NCBI RefSeq assembly: GCF_028548455.1 | Contig: NZ_JAQQLF010000014.1 | Span: 1-64,000, forward strand | Source: Vogesella aquatica | GTDB taxonomy: Bacteria; Pseudomonadota; Gammaproteobacteria; Burkholderiales; Chromobacteriaceae | Direction: 5' to 3' | DNA length: 64,000 nucleotides | Shown: piece after piece, positions 9,763 to 19,234 of the stretch | Numbering within the stretch: position 1 is the first letter of the stretch | Layout of the letters: the number at the start of each line of letters is the position of its first letter | Notes under the pieces: generated by a model | The model's input: only the letters and a program-made list of their open reading frames with translations | Told to the model about the DNA's origin: nothing | Database searches by the model: none | Made by a program: the position numbers and the translations under genes

Positions 9763-9897
9763 GAATAACCTTAAAACGGCTGCAGCCCCAGCCTGTTGCT
9801 AATCAACCGCACGGGCTGCTGCCCAATGTCGAAGCAGCAAAGCAGCGAACAAAACAGCCAACCTCTATGGACTGGCTGTCCGGCTCAATCATGCCAA

Positions 9898-10956
9898 TCA
9901 GATTTCCAGCGGCAGATTCACGCGCTGGCCGTCACGGGCGGAGCGGTAGATGCCCACCAGCAGCTCCAGCGACTTCAGCCCTTCGCGGCCGTCGGTTTCC
10001 GGCTCGGCTTCGCCGCGCATCACGCGGATCACATTGTCGTAGTACAGCGGGTGGCCAAAGCCGTACACACTGGTGGTGCTGTAACTGGCGTTCTTGATCT
10101 CGTCGTCCATGGCGTGCGGCTGGGCAAAATCCCAGTGCTGGATTTCATTCACCGCCAGGCCGCCGACGCGCACGCTGCCCTTCTCGCCCAGGATGGTGAT
10201 ACTGCCTTCCAGGTTCTTGGGGTAGGTCAGCATGGTCACGTTCATGCTGCCCATGGCGCCGCCGCGCCACTTCAGGCTCACCACCCCGGTATCTTCCGCT
10301 TCGATGTCACGCGCCAGCGTGCCGGTGTAGGCCTGCAGGCTTTCTACCGGGCCGACGATCCATTCCAGCAGGTCTACGTAGTGGCTGGCCTGGTTCATGA
10401 AGGCACCACCGTCGTATTCCCAGGTACCACGCCAGTCGGCCTGGTCGTAGTAGTCTTGCGGGCGGGTCCAGAACACGTTGACGTTGACCATGTAGATGCG
10501 GCCGAAGCGTTTTTCCTGCACCGCGCGCTTGAGCAGCTGCAGCGTGGCATTGCGGCGGTTCTGCTTCACCACAAACAGGCGTTTGCCGGCCTGGTCGGCG
10601 GCTTTCACCATCGCCACACCGTCTTGCCAGCGCGTGGCCATCGGTTTTTCGGTCATTACATGGAAACCGGCGGCAAAGCTGTCGATGGCTTGCTGCGGGT
10701 GCAGGCCGGACGGGGTGGTGAGGATCACCACATCGGCCTGGCTGCTGGCCAGCAGGCTGGCCAGCGTAGCGTGGCCTACCGCGCCGGTACGCGCCACGGC
10801 GGCAGCCAGCGCGGCCGGGTCGGTATCGCAAACGTCCACCAGCTCGCAGCGGTCGGCGTGTTGTTCGATGGCGCCGAAATGGTTGGCCGCAATACGGCCG
10901 CAGCCTACCAGGGCAAAGCGCAGCTTGCGGTCGGTAATAATGTCGTAATTCAGCAT
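9898..10956 (-). CDS. wbpB: Gfo/Idh/MocA oxidoreductase, WbpB/WlbA-like
   Basis: NAD-dependent oxidoreductase of about 352 residues. The Rossmann motif ALVGCGRIAANH is near the N-terminus, the catalytic EKP is in MTEKPMATR, and the substrate domain has GGAFMNQASHYVDLLEWIVG, matching WlbA/WbpB, which oxidises UDP-GlcNAcA at C3. It directly follows wbpA, whose stop it overlaps if translation starts at a TTG at 10962; I prefer the ATG at 10956. In the known pathway the product goes to WbpE and WbpD; the former is absent next to it and the latter is broken. Confidence 0.88.
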   Translation of the reverse strand: MLNYDIITDRKLRFALVGCGRIAANHFGAIEQHADRCELVDVCDTDPAALAAAVARTGAVGHATLASLLASSQADVVILTTPSGLHPQQAIDSFAAGFHVMTEKPMATRWQDGVAMVKAADQAGKRLFVVKQNRRNATLQLLKRAVQEKRFGRIYMVNVNVFWTRPQDYYDQADWRGTWEYDGGAFMNQASHYVDLLEWIVGPVESLQAYTGTLARDIEAEDTGVVSLKWRGGAMGSMNVTMLTYPKNLEGSITILGEKGSVRVGGLAVNEIQHWDFAQPHAMDDEIKNASYSTTSVYGFGHPLYYDNVIRVMRGEAEPETDGREGLKSLELLVGIYRSARDGQRVNLPLEI

Positions 10957-10958
10957 GA

Positions 10959-12284
10959 TCAAGCTTTCACCAGATTGTCAGCAACCATACGGTATTTGCC
11001 ACGGCTGTCTACCAGCAGCTGGGCGTGTTGCTTCAGCAGTTCGTAATCAAACTTGTCATGATCTGTCGCCAGCAAAATGCAGTCGTAGCTGGCAACGTTG
11101 TCGGCGCTAAGCTCGACGCTGGCAAGGTCAAACTGGTGTTCACGCATTTTCGGGAAGACCGGCACGTGCGGGTCGCTGTAGCTGATTTCCGCCCCCAGCT
11201 CGCGCAGTTTTTCCATCAGGAATACCGACGGGCTCTCGCGCATATCGTCTACGTTCTTCTTGTAGGCGATGCCCAGTACCAGGATCTTGCTGCCGTTGAT
11301 GGCTTTCTTGCGTTCGTTCAGTGCCGAGGCAATCTTGCTGATCACATAGTCAGGCATGGATGAGTTGACTTCGCCCGCCAGCTCGATAAACCGGGTGTGT
11401 ACGCCATACTCGCGGGCTTTCCAGGTCAGATAGAACGGGTCGATAGGAATGCAGTGGCCACCCAGGCCCGGGCCGGGGTAGTAGGGTACAAAGCCAAACG
11501 GCTTAGTGGCAGCGGCACGGATCACTTCGTGAATATCGATGCCCATCTTGTCGGCAACAATCTTCATCTCGTTCACCAAGCCGATGTTTACCGCACGGTG
11601 GATGTTTTCCAGCAGCTTGGTCATCTCGGCAGCGCGGGTGCTCGATACCGGCACCACTTTATCGATAACTGCGCCGTACAGGGCTACGCCGATTTCCTGG
11701 CAGGCTTCGGTAACGCCACCACATACTTTGGGGATGGTGCGGGTGGTGAAGTCCGGGTTGCCCGGGTCTTCGCGCTCTGGCGAGAACACCAGGAAAACAT
11801 TTTCGCCGACCTTGAAACCGCGGGACTCGATGCGGGGCAGCAGCTCTTCGTCGGTGGTGCCCGGGTAGGTGGTGGATTCCAGCGATACCAGATGGCCTTC
11901 GCGCAGGTGCGGTACCAGGCTATCGATGGTATTGATCACATAAGACAGGTCCGGCTCGCGGTATTTGTTCAGCGGCGTCGGTACGCACAGGATCAGCGCG
12001 TCTGCCTCTGGCGCGCGGCTGAAGTCGGTGGTGGCTTCAAAACCAGCCGCACGGGCGCTGGCGATACTGTCCGCGCTGATGTGTTCGATATAGCTTTTGC
12101 CGGCGTGCAGGGCATCGACTTTGCTCTGGTCGATATCAAAGCCCAGTACTTTGTAGCCCACTTCGTTAAAGCGGAGCATCAGCGGCAGGCCGACATAGCC
12201 CAGGCCGACGATGCCGATGACGGCAGATTTGTCTGCTATCTTATTGAGAAATTTTTCTTTCATAACAATCTGTTGATCATTCAT
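10959..12284 (-). CDS. wbpA: UDP-N-acetyl-D-glucosamine 6-dehydrogenase
   Basis: 441 residues, UDP-glucose/GDP-mannose dehydrogenase family. It oxidises C6 of UDP-GlcNAc to the uronic acid with two NAD+. Seen are the NAD motif [12 protein letters not shown] near residue 25, [16 protein letters not shown] with the catalytic Cys around residue 265, and [18 protein letters not shown] in the UDP-binding domain. The start overlaps the stop of the chain-length protein by four bases. It feeds WbpB. WecC (UDP-ManNAc dehydrogenase) is the close alternative; the neighbouring WbpB favours WbpA. Confidence 0.9.
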   Translation of the reverse strand: MNDQQIVMKEKFLNKIADKSAVIGIVGLGYVGLPLMLRFNEVGYKVLGFDIDQSKVDALHAGKSYIEHISADSIASARAAGFEATTDFSRAPEADALILCVPTPLNKYREPDLSYVINTIDSLVPHLREGHLVSLESTTYPGTTDEELLPRIESRGFKVGENVFLVFSPEREDPGNPDFTTRTIPKVCGGVTEACQEIGVALYGAVIDKVVPVSSTRAAEMTKLLENIHRAVNIGLVNEMKIVADKMGIDIHEVIRAAATKPFGFVPYYPGPGLGGHCIPIDPFYLTWKAREYGVHTRFIELAGEVNSSMPDYVISKIASALNERKKAINGSKILVLGIAYKKNVDDMRESPSVFLMEKLRELGAEISYSDPHVPVFPKMREHQFDLASVELSADNVASYDCILLATDHDKFDYELLKQHAQLLVDSRGKYRMVADNLVKA

Positions 12285-13471
12285 TTCTTAAAAGCCAATT
12301 TTAAGTTAAATAGAAATCTTCTGCCGAGTGAACCATCTTTCCTCAACTGAATCTTTATGATAGAAAACACCACCCCCCAGAGTAGGCCTAACATGGCACC
12401 CGCTATAACAATTAGCGCCTTTCTAGGCTTTGTTTTAGCCTCGGGAATAACTGCCACATCAAGCACCTGAACTAACGAGCTATCCTTTGCTTCTTCATAT
12501 CTTGCAATTTCATACTGCTTAGAAACAAGCTCAAAAAGTGTTTCTTGATACTTCACTTCACGCATTGCACGCAAATATGACAAGCCCATCTCCGGAACTT
12601 TCTTAGTAGACACAGTTATATCACCGTTACTTTGACTACCCTGCTCCATCTGAGTTAGCTGCCTCTGAAGCTCAACTTGTTCCTGCTTAAGCCGTAGCAC
12701 TTCAGGATGTGAGGGTGTAGTAAAACTACTCATAGATGCTAGCTGAACTTGTCGTGTTGCAATTTGCGCTTTCAGCATTGCTATAGCCTCGATCATGACC
12801 CTCACTTGGCCTTCAGGCTGCAGCAACCCCGTTGACTCCTGCGTTTTCTTTAACGAAGTCTCTGCGATAGATAAATCGTCTCGAATTTGCTTAAGCTGCT
12901 TCTCATAAAAGACACGGCGACGGGAGGCATCTGTCACCGCTAGAGACTGATTCATAGACCTGAGCTCAGAGACATAGCCATTAGCCAGCTTAGTCGCCAT
13001 AACTGGATCAAAATCATCAACACTTACCGTAATCAAACCATCTTTTCCGGCATTGATAGATGTTGCAGCCTCCAACTTAATTCTAGCCGTGGTAATGTCA
13101 TCTACTTCATATTTGCTCTTAAGAGCAAACCGCTTGATCAAACTATCTGCTACAGTCCTACTTTTAAGAATTCCAACGTATATGTCGGAACTCCCTTTCA
13201 TACCCACACCACCCACACCGGCCAGCGCACCTAAAGAACCAAGAGCTGCAGCGAAACTATTATTTTGCTGCTGAGGCGGTAGAATAACAGTAGTTGAAGT
13301 GAAAACTGGCTTCATCATTAAACTGATACCTAAAGCCGCAGCAGTCACAACTACTGCTGTAGTCAATACAAGTTTTCTTTCACGTACCACTTCGAAAAAT
13401 AACTCGAATGACATTCCATCGTGGCCTACATTTAAACGCCCAAAATCGGCATCGGAATTTTCAGTATTCAT
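12281..13471 (-). CDS. Polysaccharide co-polymerase (Wzz/GNVR family)
   Basis: 396 residues with an N-terminal membrane helix ([18 protein letters not shown], about 35-52), a periplasmic region with long coiled-coil heptads (about 170-290) and a C-terminal membrane helix ([18 protein letters not shown]). A Wzz domain begins at [10 protein letters not shown] and a GNVR-like segment ([22 protein letters not shown] in two parts: [14 protein letters not shown] and [11 protein letters not shown]) lies before the second helix. There is no kinase domain, so it is a PCP-1/2a-like chain-length regulator. It sits between the exporter (19-base gap) and wbpA (ATGA overlap). Confidence 0.88.
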   Translation of the reverse strand: MNTENSDADFGRLNVGHDGMSFELFFEVVRERKLVLTTAVVVTAAALGISLMMKPVFTSTTVILPPQQQNNSFAAALGSLGALAGVGGVGMKGSSDIYVGILKSRTVADSLIKRFALKSKYEVDDITTARIKLEAATSINAGKDGLITVSVDDFDPVMATKLANGYVSELRSMNQSLAVTDASRRRVFYEKQLKQIRDDLSIAETSLKKTQESTGLLQPEGQVRVMIEAIAMLKAQIATRQVQLASMSSFTTPSHPEVLRLKQEQVELQRQLTQMEQGSQSNGDITVSTKKVPEMGLSYLRAMREVKYQETLFELVSKQYEIARYEEAKDSSLVQVLDVAVIPEAKTKPRKALIVIAGAMLGLLWGVVFSIIKIQLRKDGSLGRRFLFNLKLAFKK

Positions 13472-13490
13472 AAGTGGAATTGGGGGTATG

Positions 13491-15767
13491 TTAATCTTTA
13501 AGAACTTTTAGGCCTGCAGCACCCAACCCAAACTGGTACAGGATACTGGTCCATTCTTTCAGACTCTGGGTAACGGTAAGACCGCGCTCCAGCTGCTCCG
13601 GCACCACCACAGCATCACCTGGCGCAGGCTGATAGCCGCCTATAGTGCTAAACCAGCCGGTGCTATTGGTACCATAAGCCGTTCCGTTTGCACGCAATAC
13701 ATACACGCCGCTTTGGTCAGCCAAGCGAGTATAGCCACCGGCACTATCCAGGTAGTCGCCTACGTTTTTATTGCGGCCATACAGGTAGGCCGACGGGCTG
13801 TTAACCGCGCCAAATATGGTGACGGTGGCGGGCTGGCGCGGTATGTACAGGTTGTCGCCATCTTCCAGCTCGATATCCGGCACGTCCTTCAGTGCCAATT
13901 TATAACTGTCAAATTCAAATGCCACGCGGCCGAGGGCTTTTACATTGCGCATGTCTTTTATGCGCTGGCGGTTGCGCTGCAGCTCTGCCTGGGTGGCCGA
14001 TACGTTTTCTTTCAGGGAGACATCGGCCAGCTTGGCTGCGGCGACGGCTTCTACTTCGCGCTCATAGCGGTCTACGGCGTCGCTCAGCATGCTCTGCTGT
14101 TCGTCACGTATGCTGGGCCGGGTAAATACCGCACCGTACAAATAAGCGTTGCGCGACAGACCGCCTGCGCGTGCCAGCAGCTGGCGCAGGGTTTCACCTG
14201 GCTGCACGCTGTACACGCCGGGTACGCCCAGCTCGCCTTCTACACGCACATAGCGCGTGCGCTTTTCAGCCGGCACCCGTACATCGTTTTTGGAGAAGAT
14301 GGAAATAGCGTCGCCAGACTGCAGTTTCAGGTTATTGGCGGCGTCGCCGGCTATGGCTTTACCCAGGTTGAAGGTAATCAGCTCGGTGCCAAAATCATCC
14401 GGGCGGATGCGCTCTATCACGGCGTATTCCCAGTTGATTTCGGTACTTTCGTCGCGTTTTAACTCGTAACGCAGGTTGCTACTACCCAGTGTGCGCATGT
14501 CTACGGCACTGTTGATGCGGTTCCAGTATGCCGGGGTCAGCAACATTTCCCGGCTGGGGATCAGGTCTTTTACTGCCATGCCGGGCTTCCAGCGTATGCG
14601 CTGGGCCAGACCGATGCTGCCGCGGATAGACACCATGTTTTCGTAGCGGGTCGACATGGGGTAGATCTGTACGATATCGCCGTCAGACAGGTTTAACCCT
14701 GCTGCACGCTTCAGGTCTATCTGGTCTACGCTGCGGTTTTCACGGTTGATAATACGCTCCAGCGATGCCTGCAGGCTGCTGGCGGTGGTGGTAAGGCCGC
14801 CTGCCCATTTCATCAGGTCTGCCAGTGTTTCGTTGCGGTTTAGCTCATAGATGGCGGGTACTTTTACCGGGCCGGCTATGGCTACGCGCTCGCCTACTGC
14901 GGGTATATGGATAACATCGCCAGCTTGCAGGCGCAGGTCAGTGCGTTTGTCACCGTTTAGCAGCAGGGCATAAAGATCAAAGGTTCCTACTACTTTGCCA
15001 TCGCGTTTTAGCTCTACCCGGCGCAGGCTACCCTGCTGGCTGGGGCCGCCAGAAGCAAACAGGGCGTTCAGCAGGGTGCTTACCGAGCTTACGTTATAGC
15101 GCCCTGGCTTTTTGGCAAAGCCGGTTACAAATACGGCCAGCTGGTTCAGCCTGCCCATGGTGACCGATAGCTGGTAATTGCGGAAATTGCGGCCAACCTC
15201 GGCATTGATACGGCCTTCCAGCTCGCTGAATGCTATGCCGCTAACATTGAACTTGCCAACCTGCGGTATAAACACATCGCCATTGTTATCTACCCGCAGC
15301 CGTTGCTGCATGTTTACCTGGCCCCAGACTGTCAGCTCGAACTCGTCACCGGGCTGCAGGCGGTAGTCACCCGCTACCGGTACATTTTCTATCGGGCTGA
15401 AAGTAGAAGGTGCTCTGCTAAACAAGCTGCTGCCAAACACCGGCAGGCGGGTGCCCAGTGCATCACACACCAGCGCTTGAAAATCGTTCTCGAAGTTACC
15501 GGCCTGACAGCTAAGTACTTTAGCATTGCTATCCACACTGCTATCTACGCTGGCATCTGGCGCAGCACTGCCGGCAGCCGCTGGCGCGCCTGCCTGTGCA
15601 TTATCGGCTAGCGCAGGTGCCGGTATGGTTATTGACGTAGCTACCGGCGCAGTGCCAGCCATGGTGGCGGCTGGTGCCGCCATACCGGCGGCCGATTGTG
15701 CATAGGCGGTGTTCACAAAGCCGGCAGCAGCCAGCAACACGGCCAAACGCGTAAAGTGACTATTCAT
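13491..15767 (-). CDS. Polysaccharide export outer-membrane protein (Wza-like, multi-SLBB)
   Basis: About 758 residues from the ATG at 15767, which is preferred because it places a signal peptide (MNSHFTRLAVLLAAAGFVNT, then AYA-QS) at the N-terminus; the frame is open further upstream. A poly_export domain follows (VAGDYRLQPGDEFELTVWGQ region, about 140-230), then several SLBB beta-grasp domains (for example around VAIAGPVKVPAIYELN, YVRVEGELGVPGVYSV and VTIFGAVNSPSAYLYG). It is about twice as long as E. coli Wza (379), the length of the exporters with tandem SLBB domains. It has no lipobox Cys. It forms the periplasm-spanning and outer-membrane channel for the polymer. Confidence 0.88.
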   Translation of the reverse strand: MNSHFTRLAVLLAAAGFVNTAYAQSAAGMAAPAATMAGTAPVATSITIPAPALADNAQAGAPAAAGSAAPDASVDSSVDSNAKVLSCQAGNFENDFQALVCDALGTRLPVFGSSLFSRAPSTFSPIENVPVAGDYRLQPGDEFELTVWGQVNMQQRLRVDNNGDVFIPQVGKFNVSGIAFSELEGRINAEVGRNFRNYQLSVTMGRLNQLAVFVTGFAKKPGRYNVSSVSTLLNALFASGGPSQQGSLRRVELKRDGKVVGTFDLYALLLNGDKRTDLRLQAGDVIHIPAVGERVAIAGPVKVPAIYELNRNETLADLMKWAGGLTTTASSLQASLERIINRENRSVDQIDLKRAAGLNLSDGDIVQIYPMSTRYENMVSIRGSIGLAQRIRWKPGMAVKDLIPSREMLLTPAYWNRINSAVDMRTLGSSNLRYELKRDESTEINWEYAVIERIRPDDFGTELITFNLGKAIAGDAANNLKLQSGDAISIFSKNDVRVPAEKRTRYVRVEGELGVPGVYSVQPGETLRQLLARAGGLSRNAYLYGAVFTRPSIRDEQQSMLSDAVDRYEREVEAVAAAKLADVSLKENVSATQAELQRNRQRIKDMRNVKALGRVAFEFDSYKLALKDVPDIELEDGDNLYIPRQPATVTIFGAVNSPSAYLYGRNKNVGDYLDSAGGYTRLADQSGVYVLRANGTAYGTNSTGWFSTIGGYQPAPGDAVVVPEQLERGLTVTQSLKEWTSILYQFGLGAAGLKVLKD

Positions 15768-15868
15768 AGTGGTAGAGTTCCCTGCGCACAGGCTAGTATG
15801 CAAATCTGGTAGCCAGGCATGATACTTTTGTATGAAGGTTATTAACAGATACCATTGAATTAATTAAT

Positions 15869-18664
15869 TCAATAATCCATGCTCATTGCCATTGTTACCG
15901 ACTTCCCCCCCTCGGCTATCACCGGCAGCACATTCAGCTTGCGCTGGGTTTTCCATAGCCAGTAGCCCGTGCCGTAGCCCAGCAGGCTGCCAGCCGCCAC
16001 ATCACTGGCCCAGTGTTTTCGCCCAGCTACACGGCCCGCCGCAGCCAGGCCAGCCACGCCATACAGCCATGGTGCGCGATATTCCTGCGCAAACGGGGTT
16101 ACGGCAGCAAACATGGCTGCCGCGTGGTTGGAAGGAAAGCTGGCATCGCCACTTTTGCTCTTGGCCCAGCTATCGCCCTTGGCTTCTTTCGGTCTGGCGC
16201 GGTTTACCGCATTTTTCAGCAACACGCTGCCAGCGGTAGCCGCCACGGTAGACTGCAGGCTGATGATGGCGGTATTGACCAGCACCGGGTCGTTGGCCAG
16301 CGCCATGGTGGCACCTGCGGCGCCTAGCGCCAACACCGGCCCTGCACTGCCTGCTTTGTCCCAGGCTTTGAACATACTGCTGTTGCTGTGGCGTGCCAGC
16401 GCTTTGTCCAGCGCTTTATCACGGCTGGCTACACCTGCCAGTATCAAACCACCCGCCCCTACCGCCAGCGCGGTATCGCTTAGCGCCGGGGTGCTGGCCA
16501 GGCTGGCGGCAAAACGGCTACGCACACCATTGGCGCTAGGCCACCAGGCCGGGTCTGGCAGGCGGTTGTAGCTGGGGTCATCGTCTTGCTCGCCCAGGTT
16601 ACCCATGCCATCACCCAGCGCCAGCTCGCGGTTGGGCTCTTCCAGAATGCGCACCAGGTCATGCGGCACATCGGTACGCTGGCCTACGTCGCGTGTCCAT
16701 GGTGACAGCGACATTTTCACGGCAGCCAGCGTGTCGGATGGCAACATGGTACCCAGCGGTACGGCCATGAAAATGCCTTTGTCTTTATATGGATTGGCTA
16801 CCGAACCTGGGTTGGTGGTGTCTTTTCCATCGGTATAGGTATACCAGGCCCCCACCTCGATACCACTCTTGAAGCGACGCTTTACTTCTACCCTTACACC
16901 GCTGTCCTTGGCCAGAAAACGGCCTGCCCTGCCGGTAACTGTTACACCCAGAGGCAGACGGTAGTGCAACGATGCCAGCCCGGTAACGGTTTTGTAATCG
17001 CGCCGGCCAAACCAGCCCTGGTAGTCCCGCTGCTGCACCGCTTCGCCGGAAAGCTCGGCCATCCAGCGCGCGCCTGCCGGATAATACACCAGCTGCCCTG
17101 CTACACCGCCAAACATATTTTCCAGCAAGCCGGCAGATAATTTGCCATAAATGCGCTCGGCTGGCTGATACAAGCCGGTCCATGTCAACTGGTTTAGCTT
17201 GGGATTATTGCCACGCTTGTATTCGGCAATATCCGTGCGAACATGCGCCAAGCGGCTATTACTGGCTTGTTTGACTTTGCTTATATCTTCCACCAACTTC
17301 TGGCTAAGTCCGGCATCGATATACTGCCCGGCAGCCGGGCGATACTGGGCACTGCCATAGGCGTTGACTTCGTAGCGCAGCGCACCGGATGGGTCATTGA
17401 AATACATCCCCACCCTGGGTGACAGGCTATAGCGGTTCAGCTGCCTATCTTGCCCTTTAAGCTGGAGACTATGGCCATCCTCATCAGTCACTAGCCTCGC
17501 ATCCAGACCTTCATCCAGCGCAGCAGAGACTATGTCAAATGACTCAGTTGTGTCTTCTGGCCGGGCATAGCGCACAAAAGCCACATCCTGCAGCTGCTGG
17601 CGGCTAGCCTTGCCAGCCAGGTAGTCCTGCAGGCGCGGCAAATCGAAAAACTCGTAGTCGGCTACCGCCAGGTCATTACGGTTAACCCTTACCTTGATCA
17701 CCCGGGTTTCCAGCGGGGCAAAGTACAGCGCCGTGCGCAGTGCCCGGCCTACGCTACGGCCGATATTGCTTATGCGTGTATTGGTAAAGGAAAGATTAAG
17801 CACGCCATTATCGTACGCCATGCTCACCGCACGAAAATCTTGCTGATGCAGCGCCTGCAGAAAATCCTGCCGGTAGGCTGCTGTGTCGCGCCACTGCGTG
17901 GCCGTTGGCCGGGTACGTACGCTACTGCTATAGGGGGCCGGCTCCAGAAATTTGGGAATGTATTCCTTTTCGTTAAAAGGAATCTGCACATAGGTATTGA
18001 TACTCGCGGTATCGCGGGTTTTGCTGACTTGGGCCCCTAGCCAACCCCAACGATACTGAAGCCCGAGAGAAGGCCCCGGGTGACGCTTACCCGCAAAAGT
18101 CTCATTGGCGCGAAATTGCTTTTTGTAATCATACGCGTCGTATTCAGCCAATACGGTCCATGCTCTTGAGCTGGTTGGCAGCAGCCATTTCACGCCACCA
18201 AACGCGCCATCAATTTTTTTCTGACCATAGCCCAAAGTGATATCTACCGGACCAACTGTTTTGCTGCCAACCACATAATGGCCATCAAACAAGCCAGTAC
18301 CAAACAAGTCGGTTTTACCCAGTGCAACTGCAGGCAAATACTCCCCCTCGTTTAGCAGTGCCAGCTTCAAATCGATAACTTTATCTTTGTAGCTGCCATA
18401 ATCAATTCTTGTCTGGCCACTGAATGCCGCCGTACCACGAATCCCCACAAATCTCCCGTTCAACTGCATAAATGGCAGCACATTGCTATTCAGCCAAACC
18501 GTGCTATACGGTCGATCAAAGCTGTAACCCATGCCGAAAGTACCATCCACCTCCATACGGGCATCGGGCATGGCTATCAGGCCGGTCTGGCCATTGAGTG
18601 ATGGACTAGCCAGTGCGGCAAATGGCAGACAACACAGCGATAAGGCAATTGGTGTAGGGCGCAT
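15869..18664 (-). CDS. YjbH-like exopolysaccharide outer-membrane protein with C-terminal PAP2 phosphatase domain
   Basis: 931 residues. A signal peptide ends at ALA-SP near residue 19. The next 700 residues resemble YjbH/GfcD (DUF940): NGQTGLIAMPDARM at the start, many alternating amphipathic strands and repeats of Y/W-rich barrel segments, suggesting an outer-membrane beta-barrel. From about residue 735 the sequence turns Ala/Gly-rich and helical and carries the PAP2 acid-phosphatase signature: KNAVNRARP (817), FPSNHAA (843) and GRKHWASD (877-888), which fit KxxxxxxRP, PSxH and the final R-x5-H-x3-D. E. coli YjbH (698 residues) lacks such a domain. The fusion could couple polymer export with dephosphorylation of a lipid or sugar phosphate. 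It follows a terminator after the yjbE-like gene, so expression may need readthrough. Confidence 0.85.
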   Translation of the reverse strand: MRPTPIALSLCCLPFAALASPSLNGQTGLIAMPDARMEVDGTFGMGYSFDRPYSTVWLNSNVLPFMQLNGRFVGIRGTAAFSGQTRIDYGSYKDKVIDLKLALLNEGEYLPAVALGKTDLFGTGLFDGHYVVGSKTVGPVDITLGYGQKKIDGAFGGVKWLLPTSSRAWTVLAEYDAYDYKKQFRANETFAGKRHPGPSLGLQYRWGWLGAQVSKTRDTASINTYVQIPFNEKEYIPKFLEPAPYSSSVRTRPTATQWRDTAAYRQDFLQALHQQDFRAVSMAYDNGVLNLSFTNTRISNIGRSVGRALRTALYFAPLETRVIKVRVNRNDLAVADYEFFDLPRLQDYLAGKASRQQLQDVAFVRYARPEDTTESFDIVSAALDEGLDARLVTDEDGHSLQLKGQDRQLNRYSLSPRVGMYFNDPSGALRYEVNAYGSAQYRPAAGQYIDAGLSQKLVEDISKVKQASNSRLAHVRTDIAEYKRGNNPKLNQLTWTGLYQPAERIYGKLSAGLLENMFGGVAGQLVYYPAGARWMAELSGEAVQQRDYQGWFGRRDYKTVTGLASLHYRLPLGVTVTGRAGRFLAKDSGVRVEVKRRFKSGIEVGAWYTYTDGKDTTNPGSVANPYKDKGIFMAVPLGTMLPSDTLAAVKMSLSPWTRDVGQRTDVPHDLVRILEEPNRELALGDGMGNLGEQDDDPSYNRLPDPAWWPSANGVRSRFAASLASTPALSDTALAVGAGGLILAGVASRDKALDKALARHSNSSMFKAWDKAGSAGPVLALGAAGATMALANDPVLVNTAIISLQSTVAATAGSVLLKNAVNRARPKEAKGDSWAKSKSGDASFPSNHAAAMFAAVTPFAQEYRAPWLYGVAGLAAAGRVAGRKHWASDVAAGSLLGYGTGYWLWKTQRKLNVLPVIAEGGKSVTMAMSMDY

Positions 18665-18685
18665 GATGGTTCCGGTTTACCGAGC

Positions 18686-18721
18686 AAAAAAAAGCTGCCC
18701 TGGCACACCAGGACAGCTTTT
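18686..18721 (-). terminator. Intrinsic terminator between yjbE-like and yjbH-like genes
   Basis: Arms 18691-18703 and 18708-18720 form a 13-bp stem with one C/A mismatch, followed on the minus strand by eight T residues (18693-18686). It lies 15 bases beyond the Ala/Gly-rich gene stop and 22 bases before the YjbH-like start, so it should make the small protein much more abundant than the downstream exporter genes. Confidence 0.85.
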
Positions 18722-18735
18722 GACAAGCATGAAAC

Positions 18736-19122
18736 TTAGTGATGGGTAGTGGTAGCGTTGCTACCGGCAGTAGCGGCGAGGCCACCAGCCACAGCAGCAC
18801 CAATAGCTGCCAGGGTGCCAAGAGAAGCACCGGCAATGCCCGCAGCAGCACCAACAGCGGCCGCACCTGCACCTGCGGCACCAGCTGCGGCACCAGCTGC
18901 GGCACCAGCAGCAGAAGCACCAGCAGCAGAAGCACCAGCACCAGCAGCACCAGCACCAGCACCAGCAGCACCAGCAGTAGAAGCACCAGCACCAGTACCT
19001 GCAGCACCAGTACCTGCAGCACCAGTACCTGCACTAGCACCAGTACCGGCACCTGCACTCTGGGCAAAAGTTGGCATCGCAGCCATTGCCAGGATCATGG
19101 CAGCAATAAGGTTTTTCTTCAT
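18736..19122 (-). CDS. YjbE/GfcA-like secreted Ala/Gly-rich protein
   Basis: 128 residues from the ATG at 19122 (GGAGTG upstream). A signal peptide MKKNLIAAMILAMAAMPTFA is followed by about 75 residues of low-complexity Ala/Gly with Ser/Thr, built on GCN/GGN repeats (AGAGTGASAGTGAAGTGAAG at the start), then AAIGAAVAGGLAAT and a Thr/His tail. E. coli YjbE and GfcA are short exported Ala/Ser/Gly/Thr-rich proteins encoded first in the yjbEFGH and gfc operons, with a similar hydrophobic Gly-Ala core near the C-terminus. Its place next to a YjbH-like gene supports the same family. YjbF and YjbG equivalents are not seen. Function in the family is unknown beyond polysaccharide production. Confidence 0.75.
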   Translation of the reverse strand: MKKNLIAAMILAMAAMPTFAQSAGAGTGASAGTGAAGTGAAGTGAGASTAGAAGAGAGAAGAGASAAGASAAGAAAGAAAGAAGAGAAAVGAAAGIAGASLGTLAAIGAAVAGGLAATAGSNATTTHH

Positions 19123-19133
19123 AAGACACTCCG

Positions 19134-19173
19134 GAAAAAAAATGCAAAGGATTGGAAACCAACCCTTTGCATT
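19134..19173 (-). terminator. Terminator of the acyl-CoA-binding protein gene
   Basis: AATGCAAAGG(A)TTGG at 19141-19155 pairs with CCAA(C)CCTTTGCATT at 19159-19173, followed on the minus strand by about eight T residues. It ends only eight bases before the ribosome site of the yjbE-like gene. The left arm on the minus strand also carries a TATAAT box (see the promoter entry), so the hairpin and the downstream promoter overlap. Confidence 0.85.
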
Positions 19174-19200
19174 ATAGGCGTGAACCACTGACGAAGTCAG
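19171..19200 (-). promoter_or_regulatory. Sigma-70 promoter for the yjbE-like gene
   Basis: On the minus strand CTGACT (19200-19195), an 18-base spacer and a perfect TATAAT (19176-19171). Initiation about seven bases on would fall inside the upstream arm of the terminator, so transcripts from here would lose the outer part of the stem and escape termination, while readthrough from the ACBP gene would be stopped. Confidence 0.7.
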
Positions 19201-19234
19201 CCGTCATTCAAACAACTTTTGCCTAAAAGCACCA

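Noticed and set aside
9412-9768. Plus-strand open frame over the wbpD remnant
   Set aside because: The minus strand contains recognisable hexapeptide-repeat pieces; the plus frame has no features.
18850-19060. Short-period repeats resembling a repeat array or CRISPR
   Set aside because: They are GCN/GGN codon repeats within the Ala/Gly-rich protein; no spacer structure, irregular unit and no cas genes.
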